A stretch of DNA of 64,000 bases, taken from CBDCUW01 sp965222745. GTDB lineage: Bacteria; Planctomycetota; Planctomycetia; Pirellulales; Pirellulaceae. Position 1 is the first letter of the stretch. Each line of letters starts with the position of its first letter. Made by a program: the position numbers and the translations under genes. The stretch spans positions 2,852,001 to 2,916,000 of the forward strand of contig CBDCUW010000005.1 of assembly GCA_965222745.1 (NCBI GenBank), given 5' to 3'. Below, in pieces: positions 63,086 through 64,000 of this stretch. Below the pieces are notes generated by a model that was given only the letters and a program-made list of their open reading frames with translations, searched no databases and had not been told where the DNA came from.

Positions 63086-64000
63086 CTAATAGGCTTTGGC
63101 AAAGATCGCTCTTTTGTCGGCCGGTTGGCCGGTGAAGAAACAGGTCCCCGGATCGGCATTGTCATCCCGTGGGATGCATCGGACGGTGACCTTTAGCTCT
63201 TTCAGCAACGGTTCCAGCGCCGATTCGTCTGAAAAATGGCAATGAGCGAATCCGCCGTGGATTTCATTTTCGTCTTCAGACATGAAGAAATCTCGGAAGT
63301 CGGATTCGTTGTCGATGTCGCAAGTATTCTCCTTGCGCAACGTCAAGGCTCGGTCAAAGAGCGCCTGCTGCATCTCTTCCAACATTCCGCCGATCGACGC
63401 GACCAGTTGGTCGCGTGAAATGCCGACGCTTTTTGGCTGATCGCGGCGGCCCATGAAGACGGAATTCTTTTCGATGTCCTTGGGACCAACCTCCAATCGA
63501 ATCGGCACGCCCCTTTTGACGTGGTACCACTTCTTCTCGCCGCCTCGGATGTCGCGGTCGTCGATTTCGACTCGCACCGCCGCGCCGGCAAACTGCTGGC
63601 TCGCCAATTCTTCTCGCAGCGATTGGACGTACGCCATCACTTCACTGCGACTGGCATCGTCGCGGTAGATCGGCAGGATCACAACGTGAGCCGGTGCCAG
63701 CCTGGGTGGCAGGACCAGCCCGTCATCGTCGCTGTGGGTCATGATCAAGGCACCGACCAGACGAGTGGAAACACCCCAGCTGGTGGTCCACGCGTATTCG
63801 CGCTGGCCACTTTCAGCTTGAAACATGATCTCTTGCGCTTTCGAAAAATTCTGTCCCAGAAAATGACTGGTGCCGGCCTGCAGTGCTTTGCGGTCCTGCA
63901 TCATGGCCTCGATCGAAAGCGTCTCAACGGCACCGGGGAATCTTTCCGCGGGCGTTTTGCTGCCAATGACCACCGGCATCGCCATCCAGTTTTCCGCAAA
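63086..64000 (-). CDS. proS: Prolyl-tRNA synthetase, archaeal/eukaryal type (C-terminal part)
   Basis: The 3' part of a class II prolyl-tRNA synthetase; the reading frame continues past the end of the window (FAENW precedes the first internal Met). Motif-3-type sequence GALIMTHSDDDGLVLPPRLAP, the anticodon-binding domain (VVILPIYRDD, VRVEIDDRDIRGGEKKWYHVKRGVPIRLEVGP) and the C-terminal zinc-like domain ending in KAY are those of the archaeal-type ProS without the editing insertion. It charges tRNA-Pro in the cytoplasm. Confidence 0.93.
   Translation of the reverse strand, partial: FAENWMAMPVVIGSKTPAERFPGAVETLSIEAMMQDRKALQAGTSHFLGQNFSKAQEIMFQAESGQREYAWTTSWGVSTRLVGALIMTHSDDDGLVLPPRLAPAHVVILPIYRDDASRSEVMAYVQSLREELASQQFAGAAVRVEIDDRDIRGGEKKWYHVKRGVPIRLEVGPKDIEKNSVFMGRRDQPKSVGISRDQLVASIGGMLEEMQQALFDRALTLRKENTCDIDNESDFRDFFMSEDENEIHGGFAHCHFSDESALEPLLKELKVTVRCIPRDDNADPGTCFFTGQPADKRAIFAKAY

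Noticed and set aside
1..64000. tRNA or rRNA genes
   Set aside because: Looked for on both strands by eye; no convincing cloverleaf or rRNA segment was found, although a tRNA could be missed without a program.

Overview
The window reads as chromosomal DNA of a planctomycete, most likely a Rhodopirellula/Pirellulaceae-type organism. The support is the mix of high-GC coding sequence with long AT-containing spacers, an ISAzo13-type transposase, a Y1 transposase with GTGGGTGGCAC repeats, VIT/VWA and TadE/TadG surface proteins, an ECF sigma/anti-sigma pair, and many GTAGGCCGACTTG hairpin repeats between genes. The assignment rests on gene content only; no rRNA or tRNA gene was seen.

Layout. 0-3.4 kb: the end of an AmmeMemoRadiSam (Memo-type) gene, then arsS and a linked methyltransferase (arsenosugar chemistry). 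3.4-7.0 kb: a complete IS4-superfamily element with a 7-bp target duplication, and a Y1 (HUH) transposase gene flanked on both sides by repeat clusters. 7.0-9.5 kb: a membrane protein plus a BY-kinase-like ATPase. 9.7-21.7 kb: housekeeping genes metH, rnr, and the glycine cleavage genes gcvT-gcvH-gcvPA-gcvPB with a lipoate ligase-like gene that fits lipoylation of GcvH. 22-37.3 kb: FHA protein, ECF sigma/anti-sigma/hydrolase operon, PP2C phosphatase, VIT-VWA protein, sugar-isomerase-like protein, a large one-TM protein and a MoxR-type ATPase/VWA pair.

37.5-59.6 kb is the centrepiece: a type III CRISPR-Cas locus whose effector gene order (cas10, a Cas7-Cas5-Cas11-like fusion, a double Cas7, a Csx19-like gene, a large Cas7 with insertion) matches the III-D variant known from Synechocystis. 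It is joined to a Cas6-reverse transcriptase-Cas1 fusion, Cas2, a CARF-HEPN ribonuclease and a three-helix membrane protein that may be a second effector. Two arrays in the same orientation flank the operon: array 1 has 43 repeats, split inside one spacer by an ISAzo13-type element; array 2 has 20 repeats. The arrays share a roughly 350-bp leader region. Their 35-bp repeats differ at three bases, two of which are a compensatory change in the hairpin stem.

The most striking signal is in the spacers. Read on the strand complementary to the predicted crRNA, 17 of 60 distinct spacers contain a Shine-Dalgarno-like core 4-9 nt before an ATG, against about 2 on the other strand, and a further dozen carry a truncated version. 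The crRNAs therefore appear to be antisense to translation-initiation regions of foreign mRNAs, as might arise if the RT-Cas1 complex samples RNA around ribosome-binding sites or if such guides are selected.

59.9-64 kb: TadE/TadE/TadG-like genes, a putative lipoprotein, and the 3' part of an archaeal/eukaryal-type prolyl-tRNA synthetase running off the window.
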